Part shown: piece by piece, positions 10,901 through 25,900 of the stretch
Numbering within the stretch: the first letter of the stretch is position 1
Layout: each line of letters begins with the position of its first letter
Assembly: GCA_011033025.1 (NCBI GenBank)
Contig: WFMF01000007.1
Coordinates: forward strand, 186,001 to 250,000
Reading direction: 5' to 3'
Source: Beroe forskalii
Taxonomy: Eukaryota > Ctenophora > Nuda > Beroida > Beroidae
DNA length: 64,000 nucleotides
The notes under the pieces: generated by a model
What the model was told of the DNA's origin: nothing
The model's database searches: none
Seen by the model: only the letters and a program-made list of their open reading frames with translations
Translations under genes and position numbers: made by a program

Positions 10901-13900
10901 TCACAGAACTGAGAGGGACACATGGGGGGTCACACCTGGAGAGAAATTATAGGGGTCACAGAACTGAGAGGGACACATGGGGGTCACACCTGGAGAGAAA
11001 TTATAGGGGTCACAGAACTGAGAGGGACATGGGGGGTCACACCTGGAGATATTATAGGGGGTCACAGAACTGAGAGGACACATGGGGGTCACACCTGGAG
11101 AGATATAGGGGGGTCACAAAACCGAGAGGGACACATGGGGGGTCACACCTGGAGAGAAATTATAGGGGGTCACAGAACTGAGAGGGACACATGGGGGTCA
11201 CACCTGGAGCGAAATTATAGGGGGTCACAGAACTGAGAGGGACACATGGGGGGTCACACCTGGAGAGAAATTATAGGGGTCACAGAACTGAGAGGGACAC
11301 ATGGGGGTCACACCTGGAGAGAAATTATAGGGGTCACAGAACTGAGAGGGACACATGGGGGTCACACCTGTAGAGAAATTATAGGGGGTCACAGAACTGA
11401 GAGGGACACATGGGGGGGTCACACCTGGAGAGAAATTATAGGGGGTCACAGAACTGAGAGGGACACATGGGGGGTCACACCTGGAGATATTATAGGGGGT
11501 CACAGAACTGAGAGGGACACATGGGGGGTCACACCTGGAGAGATATAGGGGGGTCACAAAACCGAGAGGGACACAGAGGGTCACACCTGGAGAGAAATTA
11601 TAGGGGGTCACAGAACTGAGAGGGACACACGGGGGGTCACACCTGGAGAGAAATTACAGGGGTCACAGAACTGAGAGGGACACATGGGGGTCACACCTGG
11701 AGAGAAATTATAGGGGGGTCACAGAACTGAGAGGGACACATGGGGGTCACACCTGGAGAGAAATTATAGGGGGTCACAGAACTGAGAGGGACACATGGGG
11801 GGTCACACCTGGAGAGAAATTATAGGGGGGTCACAAAACTGAGAGGGACACAGAGGGTCACACACGGAGAGATATAGGGGGGTCACAAAACCGAGAGGGA
11901 CTATAAAAATTCCATAAAACAAAACCATCTCTTATCAGTGCTTAGTTATAAGGACCATACGGACCAAGGACCATAAGGATCACACCAAGTGCAATTTTCA
12001 TTTTGGTCCAAGGGGCTAAGAGACCATTAGATTAAAGGCGTGTTAAGAAAAGCCGGTTAGAGAAGCCCTAGTAAAAAGGCCGCTTGGAAAAGGGCTGGTA
12101 AGATATGATAGGGTATGATATGGTATGATAGGGTTAGGGTTAGTATGTAGTTACTATGATAGTATGTAGCTACGAAAAAGAGAAAGCAATTTGTGCCCCA
12201 CCGTTTGATCTCTGCTTTCATGTTTTTGAATCTGTTGCTGACAGATGCTACTTCCTTCAGGGCGTTCAGTTCGTTCTTCATCTGCAGGAATTAGTAATGA
12301 GTAACCAATTGTAAGGAATGCAGCAAACATGGGAGTGAATTAATTGGTCAGGGATAACTAATAGAGAGATAAAACCGTGTTCATTCGTTTAAACCAGCAA
12401 ATGAAACATATGCCTGCCGTTGCTCCTGAACTTCTACAGCCATTTCTTCAAGAGTTATAAAAAAGGTGTGAATACTGAATAGGGCCTGGCCGAGTCAAAA
12501 TGTAGAGACTTGAAACCCAGAATAAACAAAAACATTTCTACGGTTTGTATTAAAAGAGAATGCTTACCTCTTGAGGGACAATACACCAGGTGTACTTGAG
12601 TCTCTGTATGGCACTGAACGTCAAACCAGCGATCACCTGGGAGGGACAGTGGTTAGCTGCACCAAACTGAAATACTGCATACTGGTATAGTGTACTGGTA
12701 TCTAGTCTATAGACTGTAAAGTATAGGTACTGGTATAGTATAGCGGGCGCGCGTAGCCCAGCGAAACATTTGACACTAAATTTGCTATCCCCTCCGGATG
12801 TAGCCCGGCCCGCGAGACAGGTCAATTTCGGTTGCTATATAGCCCGTCCTCTTGGAAGAAAATATGTTGCGATGCCAAACTGGCTGAGAGCATTGAATGT
12901 TTATTTTATGTGTATATTTTATGCGTATAAACACATAAAAACACATACATACACATGCACATGTACATAATACCCATACCCATACAATACACAGTACTAC
13001 AGTACACACACACAATACACATGCAGTGAGACAGTAGGATCTACACACAATTAACAGCACCTCATTATACCGCATAAGGCGTGAAGCTGTTCAGGTAATG
13101 ATTCACACTTTATATCTCTCCGAGAGCGCTCTGCTCTGTGCTGCTATGACTCAAACACACGACTATTAGGTGAAGTTATCAGAGCCTCATTTTCTAGCTG
13201 TCACATGTGTGACATGTCACAATATGTTAAATGTGGCATGTGACATGTCATTGTCATGCCGCAGGTGGTTTGTGGGGAGTTTAAAGACTCAGTAACTCGG
13301 TACCAGCTCAGCAAAACCTAAACCTCACGGGCTTCCAAATAAGCGTACTTTTGTGTGGCGAACTTGGGTATACCTACTGGGTTGTACCTACTCTGGTGTA
13401 GGTACTGGGTCAGTAGGCACTGGGGTGTGCTGGATTTCAAACTATTCCATGTAAGCGGGGGGATTGCAAATAAGCAGGGAGTAGAGGGGCTGAAGGTTTG
13501 GTCGTATGTCCATGTAATTGTTTGTAAGAAAAAACCATGCATAATCCCACGCTATGAAGTAACAGTGATTCTTAGCGTTGTTGAGGGTGATCTGGAGTTC
13601 AAAGGTGCATCATTGCCCAAGTGAAACAATTTGAGGGTTCAACATCGGATCAAAACTGGATCCAGCCATAATGAAAAATCTAGACCAAAAAATATAGAGC
13701 TAATATTTCTATTCTAGGCATTCGACTGGCATTCAAACTTGTTTAGCCATCATTTATATCGGTTGATGGGCAACCGATTCATTAATTTATATGTGAATAT
13801 CAGACCCAATAAAAACAAACATCGTCCATGAATCGAAAAAAATTTCTATTGGAGTATTCTATTGGATTCTAGACCAGTCTTTCACGGCAGACACGATGGA

Positions 13901-16900
13901 AATAAAATTAGAGCTATAAATCAATGAAAAATTGCCGATAATTACGTTCTTTATTCTTAGTCCATTTTACGAATAAATATCGTATGTCGACGAAAAAAAT
14001 GTCTGAATAGCAATAATATAGATTTTTATTTTTTTATTTTTGTTTTAAACTTATAACACTACTATTTACTCTCAAATTTGAGGTAACTCAATGAATTTTG
14101 CACTGATGATGATTTGAAAGTACTTTGCATTAAAAGGTCAGCTCGTTGTGGTTATTCGTGTTGTGGAACTTGGCAAATACAGTGTTTTATTTTTTTGTTC
14201 AACGATTTGTTTGTATGTTCGCATGTTTGTATATTAGTATTTTTGTATGTTCGTATGTTTGTATGTTCGTATGTCGGTATGTTTGTACGTCGGTATGTTT
14301 GTATGTTGTTTGTTTGTATGTCTGTTTGTTCGTATTCCTGCCTCTCACCTGGAGCAGGCTGGCGAAGTTGTTGTATTTGCGGCACAGGTTCGCTACGTTG
14401 ATCCACCGGTTGATGGTTTTAGCTCGGGTGCTCGCCGTTTCCCCTGAGAGGACTTCGCTCGCCACCATGTTGGACATCTTGTCACAGCGCTGCATTATTG
14501 AGCAGATGTGCGGCGCTCGATCCTTGTCTTTCACCCACGACTTATCCAGGAACTCACTGTGAAGTTACAGATTAGAAGGAACAACTGTGGGATAAGAGAT
14601 TGGAGGGAGCGACTGTGGGATTAGAGACTGGAGGGAGCAACTGTGGCATTAGAGATTGGAGGGAGCAACTGTGGGATTAGAGATTGGAGGGAGCAACTGT
14701 GGGATTAGAGATTGGAGGGAGCAACTGTGGGATTAGAGATTGGAGGGAGCAACTGTGGGATTAGAGACTGGAGGGAGCAACTGTGGGATTAGAGATTGGA
14801 GGGAGCAACTGTGGGATAAGAGCTTAGAGAATAGAGGGAGCAACTGTGGGATTAGAGATTGGAGGGAGCAACTGTGGGATTAGAGATTGGAGGGAGCAAC
14901 TGTGGGATTAGAGATTAGAGGGAGCAACTGTGGGATTAGAGCTTAGAGGGAGCAACTGTGGGATTAGAGATTAGAGGGAGCAACTGTGGGATTAGAGATT
15001 GGAGGGAGCAACTGTGGGATAAGAGCTTAGAGAATAGAGGGAGCAGCTGTGGGATTAGGGATTGGAGGGAGCAACTGTGGGATTAGAGCTTAGAGGGAGC
15101 AACTGTGGGATTAGAGATTGGAGGGAGCGACTGTGGGATTAGAGATTAGAGGGAGCAACTGTGGGATTAGAGACTGGAGGGAGCAACTGTGGGATTAAAG
15201 ATTAGAGGGAGCAACTGTGGGATTAGAGACTGGAGGGAGCAACTGTGGGATTAAAGATTAGAGGGAGCAACTGTGGGATTAGAGATTGGAGGGAGCAACT
15301 GTGGGATAAGAGCTTAGAGAATAGAGGGAGCAGCTGTGGGATTAGGGATTGGAGGGAGCAACTGTGGGATTAGAGCTTAGAGGGAGCAACTGTGGGATTA
15401 GAGATTGGAGGGAGCGACTGTGGGATTAGAGATTAGAGGGAGCAACTGTGGGATTAGAGACTGGAGGGAGCAACTGTGGGATTAAAGATTAGAGGGAGCA
15501 ACTGTGGGATTAGAGATTGGAGGGAGCAACTGTGGGATTAGAGATTAGAGGGAGCAACTGTGGGATTAGAGCTTAGAGGGAGCAACTGTGGGATTAGAGA
15601 TTAGAGGGAGCAACTGTGGGATTAGAGATTAGAGGGAGCAACTGTGGGATTAGAGATTGGAGGGAGCAACTGTGGGATTAGAGATTAGAGGGAGCAACTG
15701 TGGGATTAGAGATTGGAGGGAGCAACTGTGGGATTAAAACGCTCAAATGTTAATATGTACAGTAAGTGGAATATGCCTGTACAATTAAAGCAGTAACCAA
15801 ACACTCCTCAACATGTTAGACCTACTTGGGGGCTATTTCAGTGAGTGCCCAATGCTCCAGGATGGTGAGTTGCTGGGCCATGACATCACACTCCACCTGG
15901 ACAGACAGGCCGGACAGACAGCTGTATTCCCCACTCTTGTTAAAGTACTGGTTGTAGATCTCTCCGATGGGGTACGCCGCACTGGAGCCTTCTTGCAGGG
16001 CCAGCGACCTGGGTAATGGCTTTACAATGCTGGGGTAAAGGGGGGGGGGGGAGTGGTGAAGTTTCAAATTATAGAACAACGACAGAAATGATGTATCATT
16101 TGATAGAATCTACGATCTCATTGAAGTCACAGTATTTTGAGATCTAAGGAAGAGGAATGTATCTGAGAGTGACTTGCTGCTCCTAGGAAAATGAACCTGT
16201 GAATGATGTTCACAGCCTTGCGACCGCACTGTGTCATGTTGGAGTCGTTAGAAGCTACCTGCTCCAAAAACACCATGAGTCTCTGGTGCAAGGAGGGGTC
16301 CGATACAAAATCCTGAGGGATGTCAATTAGTCCGATACGAAGTCCTGAAGGATGTCATTTAGTCGCTGGTGTGGCGGATAGCGTTCTTACCCGAACCCTT
16401 ATCCCCAACCAAAACCATCTGAACCCACACCGAAACCCCGAACATGATTATACTTAGGGTGAGTTCGGATGGTTCCAAGTTTTTTGGGTGGGTTCGGGTG
16501 AAATACAGGGTGTTTTGAGCAATACCTGATAGTATTTAGAGATCCAGCTCTTAATCACGTTGAAAACTCTCATTGCTACCTCGCTGTAGTATTTGCCTGC
16601 CATGAACACGGGATCAGACCTGGGAGTTTGGGAGTTAGAAGTGCACTGCTTTTTATACTTTTATACATGCAATAAACCCTCCTGCCTGATGAAATAAACC
16701 CACCCGACTGATGTAACAAACCCACCCGACTGATGTAATAAACCCACCCGACTGATGTAATAAAACCCATCTGACTGATGTAATAAACCAACCCGACTGA
16801 TGTGATAAAACCCATCTGACTGATGTAATAAAACCCACCCGTGTGATGTTATAAAACCCATCTGACTGATGCAAATAAAACCCACCCGACTGATGTAATA

Positions 16901-19900
16901 AATCTACCCGACTGATGTAATAAACCCACCCGACTGATGTGATGAAACCCAACCAACTGATGTAACAAACCCACCCGACTGATGTAACAAACCCACCCGA
17001 CTGAAGTAATAAACCCACCCGACTGATGTGATAAACCCACCCGACTGATGTAACAAACCCACCCGACTGAAGTAATAAACCCACCCGACTGATGTAACAA
17101 ACCCACCCGACTGATGTGATAAACCCACCCGACTGATGTAACAAACCCACCCGACTGAAGTAATAAACCCACCCGACTGATGTGATAAACCCACCCGACT
17201 GATGTTATAAAACCCACCCGACTGATGTGATAAAACCCACCTGACTGATGTAATAAAACCCACCCGACTGATGTAATGAACCCACCCGACTGATGTAACA
17301 AACCCACCCGACTGATGTTATAAAACCCACCCGACTGATGTGATGAAACCCACCTGACTGATGTAATAAAACCCACCCGACTGATGTAATGAACCCACCC
17401 GACTGATGTAACCAACATACCCGACTGATGCAATAAACCCACCTGACTGATGTAATAAAACCCACTCGACTGATGTAATAAACCCACCCGACTGATGTAA
17501 TAAACCCACCCGACTGATGTGATAAAACCCACCCAACTGATGTAATAAAACCCACCCGGCTGATGTAATAAAACCCACCCGACTGATGTAATAAAACCCA
17601 CCCGGCTGATGTAATAAAACCCACCCGACTGATGTAATAAAAACCCACCCGGCTGATGTAATAAAACCCACCCGACTGATGTGATAAAACCCACCCGACT
17701 GATGTGATAAAACCCACCCGACTGATGTAATAAAACCCACCCGACTGATGTAACAAACCCACCCGACTGATGTAATAAACCCACCCGACTGATTTAATAA
17801 ACCCACCCGACTGATTTAATAAACCCACCCGACTGATGTGATAAAACCCACCCGACTGATGTAATAAACCCACCCGACTGATGTAATAAAAACCCACCCG
17901 ACTGATGTAATAAACCCACCCGACTGATGTAATAAAACCCACCCGACTGAAGTAGTAAAACCCATCTGACTGATGCAATAAAACCCACCCGACTGATGCA
18001 ATAAACCCACCCGACTGATGTAATAAAACCCACCCGACTGAAGTAATAAAACCCATCTGACTGATGCAATAAAACCCACCCGACTGATGTAATAAACCCA
18101 CCCGACTGATGTAATAAAACCCACCCGACTGATGTAATAAACCCACCCGACTGATGTAATAAAACCCATCTGACTGATGTAATAAACCAACCCGACTGAT
18201 GTGATAAAACCCATCTGACTGATGTAATAAAACCCACCCGTGTGATGTTATAAAACCCATCTGACTGATGCAAATAAAACCCACCCGACTGATGTAATAA
18301 ATCTACCCGACTGATGTAATAAACCCACCCGACTGATGTGATGAAACCCAACCAACTGATGTAACAAACCCACCCGACTGATGTAACAAACCCACCCGAC
18401 TGAAGTAATAAACCCACCCGACTGATGTGATAAACCCACCCGACTGATGTAACAAACCCACCCGACTGAAGTAATAAACCCACCCGACTGATGTAACAAA
18501 CCCACCCGACTGATGTGATAAACCCACCCGACTGATGTAACAAACCCACCCGACTGAAGTAATAAACCCACCCGACTGATGTGATAAACCCACCCGACTG
18601 ATGTTATAAAACCCACCCGACTGATGTGATAAAACCCACCTGACTGATGTAATAAAACCCACCCGACTGATGTAATGAACCCACCCGACTGATGTAACAA
18701 ACCCACCCGACTGATGTTATAAAACCCACCCGACTGATGTGATAAAACCCACCTGACTGATGTAATAAAACCCACCCGACTGATGTAATGAACCCACCCG
18801 ACTGATGTAACCAACATACCCGACTGATGCAATAAACCCACCTGACTGATGTAATAAAACCCACTCGACTGATGTAATAAACCCACCCGACTGATGTAAT
18901 AAACCCACCCGACTGATGTGATAAAACCCACCCAACTGATGTAATAAAACCCACCCGGCTGATGTAATAAAACCCACCCGACTGATGTAATAAAACCCAC
19001 CCGGCTGATGTAATAAAACCCACCCGACTGATGTAATAAAACCCACCCGGCTGATGTAATAAAACCCACCCGACTGATGTGATAAAACCCACCCGACTGA
19101 TGTGATAAAACCCACCCGACTGATGTAATAAAACCCACCCGACTGATGTAACAAACCCACCCGACTGATGTAATAAACCCACCCGACTGATTTAATAAAC
19201 CCACCCGACTGATTTAATAAACCCACCCGACTGATGTGATAAAACCCACCCGACTGATGTAATAAACCCACCCGACTGATGTAATAAAACCCACCCGACT
19301 GATGTAATAAACCCACCCGACTGATGTAATAAAACCCACCCGACTGAAGTAGTAAAACCCATCTGACTGATGCAATAAAACCCACCCGACTGATGCAATA
19401 AACCCACCCGACTGATGTAATAAAACCCACCCGACTGAAGTAATAAAACCCATCTGACTGATGCAATAAAACCCACCCGACTGATGTAATAAACCCACCC
19501 GACTGATGTAATAAAACCCACCCGACTGAAGTAATAAAACCCATCTGACTGATGCAATAAAACCCACCCGACTGATGTGATAAAACCCACCCGACTGATG
19601 CAATAAAACCCACCCGACTGATGCAATAAAACCCATCTGACTGATGTGATAAAACCCATCTGACTGATGCAATAAAACCCACCCGACTGATGTGATAAAA
19701 CCCACCCGACTGATGTGATAAAACCCACCCGACTGATGTGAGGGAGTGGCGGGGAGGAGGGGATTGCTTCTCGAAGATGTTGTTTTTGGGAAGGTAGGAT
19801 GGACTCTCTGGCACACCGTTGTCTGGCAGCTGACAAAAAGGGAATTTATGCCAAGAAGTGGTGTTTTGGACTATTTATGGCATGATGCCAAGTCCACAAA

Positions 19901-22900
19901 AACCAGTAAATCATTCGGCTGAGAGAAGGTGTAGCAGCCTTGATTGCATTGTGATGGTAATGCAGTGGCGATTTGCTTGATAACAAATATCTCTAACAAC
20001 TTAACAAATACTCAAATAATCATCAGCTATTCATACAAACATACAAAAACGGCCATCTGGCCACTTCCAATTTCGGCTAAATCGCCGTTGGAACCCCCCA
20101 CTAAAGTACAATTTTCCAATGGCTTTGACAGATAAGAAAGACCCACGCGAGCTTACGACCTACCTTAGCTAGTGCATCGTAGTAGGTGTTGATTATGTAG
20201 CCCAGGACTGTGTGACCGTCAGTGAAGCACCGGTACGTCAGTAGGAACGTGTTGAGGTACTCCACCCCCAGAAACCTGGCGTCCATGAGGCGTTCCAACA
20301 ACTTGTCCAGGCTGGCATACCTCACCTGAGGGGAGTCGTGATGGGTTGAGGTGGATAAGGTTTTCTTAAATTCTTACACCTTTCAGAACTTCACGAAGGT
20401 CGGTTCCAGAAAAGGGAAAAAGAAAAACGTGTTGCCGATTAAATATAATGCCGGTTAAAATAGGTCAAATGAAACCTGTATTGGATTTTGCAGTGTTGAA
20501 TCCACTTGGATGTAATTATTAAGGATAAATGATGTCCTGAACGATGATTAAAAAACCGAATTTGGGTAATGTGATGCAATCTATTGTTTTTCAGTGGTCA
20601 TTTTAGGATAAAAATTCTCGATCTGGCAATAGCTTGATTTTTTGTCCAAAGGGCCGGTCAATAAGGCCAGCCAAAAAATTCCGGCTAAATAAAGGCCAAA
20701 AAGGAGTGTTTTTGTGAATTAAGTGGCCTGTGAACAATCACACCTAAGGGCTTTTCCTTTTGAAGACCTTAGTGGTTCCCAAAGTGGGTTTCCAATGAAC
20801 CAGTGACCTGTGTCAGGTGTGAAAACCTTAAGAAAAAGCCTACCGGCAAGGAACTCTGAGAGACTGGGAGCGAGTAATCCCCCTCCACGTGTTCCTCATA
20901 ACAAATACTTGCAAAGCGGACCGGTCGCAGCGCCGCCTCGTAGCATTCGCTACGGTCTTTAGGGATACGGGCGATGTACTTAACATTCGCACCACAGTTT
21001 GTAAAGATGATCTGGTAGTAATAATGCATCAAGTCATGCTGCACAAGACGTTAGTTAGAAGAGTGAAGAAGTTAGTTAGAAGAGTGAAGAAGTTAGTTAG
21101 AAGAGTGAAGAAGTTAGTTAGAAGAGTGAAGAAGTTAGTTAGAAGAGTGAAGAAGTTAGTTAGAAGAGTTAAGCAGTTAGTTAGAAGGGCAATGAAATCA
21201 AAACAGCATTAAACAGAAATAAAAGCGCGCGCAATCCATCTGCACGTGCACTGTGCAGCTATAGCAACGCGCGCACGTGGGCGCCTCAAAATAATTCTAC
21301 AAAAGGACAAAAGACGTTATGACTCACAAAAAACTTACAGAGAATGGGAAATTATAATAGAGATAAGTGATTATATTCTAATAAGTGAAAAGGTTCTAAA
21401 GAGAATGCAAGCGACAGAGTAACAGGAAATATTGAGTAATGGTCACCTTATCGAATAACACATTGTGTCAATCACACAAGGAGCTTCCAACACTGACGAA
21501 GTGGAGAGCTGACTTAGCTCCCATTATTAAGTACGACGTTTCAATTCTGCTGCAAATGATACGCCATTAAGGACTCGAGGAAGTTTGAAATGCCGCAAAT
21601 ATTGAAGAGGTGTGAGATCCCATTGTGCGCTGCAGCGACGTCCCATCTCCTACCACAACATCTGCAGAATCAGGAGAAACAAATTGCTTTTATTTTTGAG
21701 TGTGAGCAAAGAAGAGCTGCTCAAAGAGTCGGAACCATTATACCATATTAATAACTTCCATTTAAATCTTCGTTTTTCTGTTACTAGTCGCGAGGTTACC
21801 ATCACAAAGTTAAATTTAATGGCTTGCCGAGAGTACTTAGAAATCAAGGTGTCTACAGAATCAGATGAATTCACAGGTAGCACCATCATCTAATCGTACA
21901 TCATGGTGCTCTCAGAGTAATAAGGTGATTGCTCGATAAATTCATGATTTAAGGTTCTGTAACTTTGTAACGGCGAATAAGTGCATAGAGTGATATTGTG
22001 TCTCGAGCTTCAATTATCGAACAAACGGAAGCAGAAGTTAGTGCAGGTTTTTACTTTCGTTTGAGCTATACATAAAGTCTGTCGACCTTCCTTACCCTAG
22101 GCCGAGATACAAGAGTTCGACCATGCATATACTCAAATAGTGCCAAAAATGGTGATGCCGATTTTGGCCCAAACAACATCAGGGCCAAATTTTATCTAGA
22201 TGTTATGAATAATTGAAATCAGTCCGGGGGAAAACGCTTTTCTCACAAATTAGATACTAACGACTCAGCTGATCTGAACCTTTGGTCTTGAACTATTTTC
22301 CGTTTCCGAGTAACAATACTGAAAATTTCAGCTACCGAATATCTGGTGACTTCTTGAAACTTGAAATTCAATCTTTGACGAAAATCAAACAGAAGACAAT
22401 ATATTGAATCGTCTTTAAATCCGTTGATATAAAAGCAGGAACAACCCGAACCAACCAAACCAACCCAGCCTGAAACAAAGTGAAATCTCGCTAAAATTTG
22501 GAATCACCCGGACATACAAGTGAAAGTCGCTGACAAAGCTGCGACATACCTGTGTTGCAGGTGTGTCGGCGACATCCAGTCGTGCGACGAACCAACCGAA
22601 GCCACCTAACTCTAACAATAACCTCAACTTAACCCGGTCCAAACCCTAAACCACCTCGGAACCACCCGAAAGCTATAGTTTGGGTGGGGTGAGGGTTCGA
22701 ATGGTTCCACTTTTTGGATGGTTTCGGAGTGGGTTTGGTGGTTTCAAGGTGGGCTTGGTGGTTTTGGGTGGTTCCTGCTTTTAGAAGGTATCGAATCTTT
22801 TAATCAGAGTTTGCTAACATAGCGATAGCACTGCACTGTTACCTAAGCATGGACATGGCTGGGACATGAGGTCATAAAAATCATTATGAAAAGCAGAGAA

Positions 22901-25900
22901 ATCTTAGTTTGACTTATACAGTACAACAGTGCTGTAACTAGCATTACAGTTTGCACTATTACAACTCTAAAGCAACAGAGAATTAAAGGACTTTTCCATC
23001 AATACTTTCATTCGAGGGCCGGGGGGGGGGTGCAAAAAAGTGGGTGAACCTATATGAATCGAATTTACGCCTGCACATTGAAAATTGCAATCGTCTCCCC
23101 TCCCCCTATCAGTATCGACATAGTTGGTAGTGTCTATCACTTATGCCTAGGACTAGTGTCTACGACTATTCGTCATCGTATCATTGTCCCAAGTAAACAG
23201 GAGACAGATGCCACATCTGACCTATATAAAAACATCCAACTAAGCAACTAAAACGTAGCATTAACATTTAACTCATCTGCATGATTAAAATGTTCCTATT
23301 AAAGCAGAATGTCAGAATCCGAGACATCTGACATCTCGAACGGTCCTCAACTCCAATAATCATCAACTTTCTACTTTCTTAGGATGAAATTTTCAAATAA
23401 TCACGGTGCCTCGACCAATAAAGCTGTCTCGATATTACTGAAATGGGCATAATTTAGGCATGAAAGCTACCATAAAGTACAAATTAGAACTAAAAGTGAT
23501 ACATGGATCGCTGAGTCCTGAGAAGAAAGAATTTTCATTCCTTATTTAACGTTATTTAACGTTTTCACGACGAGAGTTTTTGTTTAATACTTTAAATGGC
23601 ATTTAATTTCTGAGGACATGTTATGTCCGAGGAAATTGAATTATGATTTTTATAGGACGTGTATTTAACATTTTTGAAAAAAATGCTTTAATGCTAAAAG
23701 TATAATTAAACTGACTACCTACACGTCATGTAAAAGTCACAAAGAAGCAGTAAAAACCTTCCATGAGTGGGCACTGGACATTTAACGCGCCTGATATGAA
23801 ACATGACGAATCAACTCAAGGTCCATTGTCCTATCTATTTATCAGTGTGATTGAGATGAACTATTGTCTATTGTGTACGGTAGGTATAATATCCAATTTA
23901 CAAAGCGTGAAAAGTAAACTGAATGATAGAATAAAATAAAGATGTATTATCGTGAAGATTACTAAGTTAAACTGAATGCTAGAATAGAAATGATTACTAA
24001 GTTAAACTGAATGTTAAACTGAATGCTAGAAGCGATGCAGGTATTATCGTAAGAGAGATTACTAAGTTAAACTGAATGCTAGAATAGAAATGCTTGATGC
24101 AGGTATTATCGTAAGAGAGGATTACTAAGTTAAACTGAATGCTAGAATAGAAATGCTTGATGCAGGTATTATCGTAAGATTAATAAGTTAAACTGAATGC
24201 TAGAATAGAAATGCTTGATGCAGGTATTATCGTAAGAGAGGATTACTAAGTTAAACTGAATGCTAGAATAGAAATGCTTGATGCAGGTATTATCGTAAGA
24301 GAGGATTACTAAGTTAAACTGAATGCTAGAATAGAAATGCTTGATGCAGGTATTATCGTAAGAGAGGATTACTAAGTTAAACTGAATGCTAGAATAGAAA
24401 TGCTTGATGCAGGTATTATCGTAAGAGAGGATTACTAAGTTAAACTGAATGCTAGAATAGAAATGCTTAAGATTACTAAGTTAAACTGAATGCTAGAATA
24501 GAAATGCTTGATGCAGGTATTATCGTAAGAGAGGATTACTAAGTTAAACTGAATGCTAGAATAGAAATGCTTGATGCAGGTATTATCGTAAGAGGATTAC
24601 TAAGTTAAACTGAATGCTAGAATAGAAATGCTTGATGCAGGTATTATCGTAAGAGGATTACTAAGTTAAACTGAATGCTAGAATAGAAATGCTTGATGCA
24701 GGTATTATCGTAAGAGAGGATTACTAAGTTAAACTGAATGCTAGAATAGAAATGCTTGATGCAGGTATTATCGTAAGAGAGGATTACTAAGTTAAACTGA
24801 ATGCTAGAATAGAAATGCTTGATGCAGGTATTATCAAGAGAGAAGATTACTAAGTTAAACTGAATGCTAGAATAGAAATGCTTGATGCAGGTATTATAAG
24901 AGGATTACTAAGTTAAACTGAATGCTAGAATAGAAATGCTTGATGCAGGTATTATCGTAAGAGAGGATTACTAAGTTAAACTGAATGCTAGAATAGAAAT
25001 GCTTGATGCAGGTATTATCGTAAGAGAGGATTACTAAGTTAAACTGAATGCTAGAATAGAAATGCTTGATGCAGGTATTATCGTAAGAGAGGATTACTAA
25101 GTTAAACTGAATGCTAGAATAGAAATGCTTGATGCAGGTATTATCGTAAGATTACTAAGTTAAACTGAATGCTAGAATAGAAATGCTTGATGCAGGTATT
25201 ATCGTAAGAGAGGATTACTAAGTTAAACTGAATGCTAGAATAGAAATGCTTGATGCAGGTATTATCGTAAGAGAGGATTACTAAGTTAAACTGAATGCTA
25301 GAATAGAAATGCTTGATGCAGGTATTATCGTAAGAGATTACTAAGTTCAAGTTAAACTGAATGCTAGAATAGCTAGAAATGCTTGATGCAGGTATTATCG
25401 TAAGAGAGGATTACTAAGTTAAACTGAATGCTAGAATAGAAATGCTTGATGAAATGCAGGTATTATCGTAAGAGAGGATTACTAAGTTAAACTGAATGCT
25501 AGAATAGAAATGCTTGATGCAGGTATTATCGTAAGAGAGGATTAATTACTAAGTTAAACTGAATGCTAGAATAGAAATGCTTGATGCAGGTATTACTAAT
25601 TATCGTAAGAAGGATCGTAAGAGAGGACTAAGTTAAACTGAATGCTAGAATAGAAATGCTTGATGCAGGTATTATCGTAAAGAGGATTACTAAGTTAAAC
25701 TGAATGCTAGAATAGAAATGCTTGATGCAGGTATTATCGTAAGAGAGGATTACTAAGTTAAACTGAATGCTAGAATAGAAATGCTTGATGCAGGTATTAT
25801 CGTAAGAGAGGATTACTAAGTTAAACTGAATGCTAGAATAGAAATGCTTGATGCAGGTATTATCGTAAGATTACTAAGTTAAACTGAATGCTAGAATAGA

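Larger units (their letters stand above)
13846..24000. repeat. Block A of a ~10-kb segmental duplication
   Basis: Sequence from about 13846 into the 63-bp array is repeated, with a few percent difference, at 41790-52410. The left boundary is near TTGGAGTATT and the right one falls inside the 63-bp array. It contains seven RasGRF exons from 21038 down to 14349. Confidence 0.93.

Noticed and set aside
7566..11611. Frames with HTWREIIGVTELRGTHG repeats
   Set aside because: Translations of the ~56-bp array on either strand.
14199..14534. Frames with Cys/Tyr/Val-rich peptides such as MFVCLYVRM
   Set aside because: Translations of the TGTA/TTCG microsatellite running into the real CDC25 exon on the other strand.
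16653..19836. Several long minus-strand frames with GFITSVGWVLLHQ repeats
   Set aside because: They are translations of the 22-bp intronic array; all three frames are open in turn.
21612..21893. Plus-strand frame SKEELLKESEPLYHINNF..., also present at 48838-49119
   Set aside because: It has no ATG, and similarity between the blocks is explained by their common origin; four or so changes include amino-acid replacements. It could be revisited with RNA data.
22415..22642. Minus-strand frame with GGFGWFVARLDVADTPATQ and a possible donor
   Set aside because: It overlaps a foldback element, changes residues between the blocks, and no acceptor or family match is evident.
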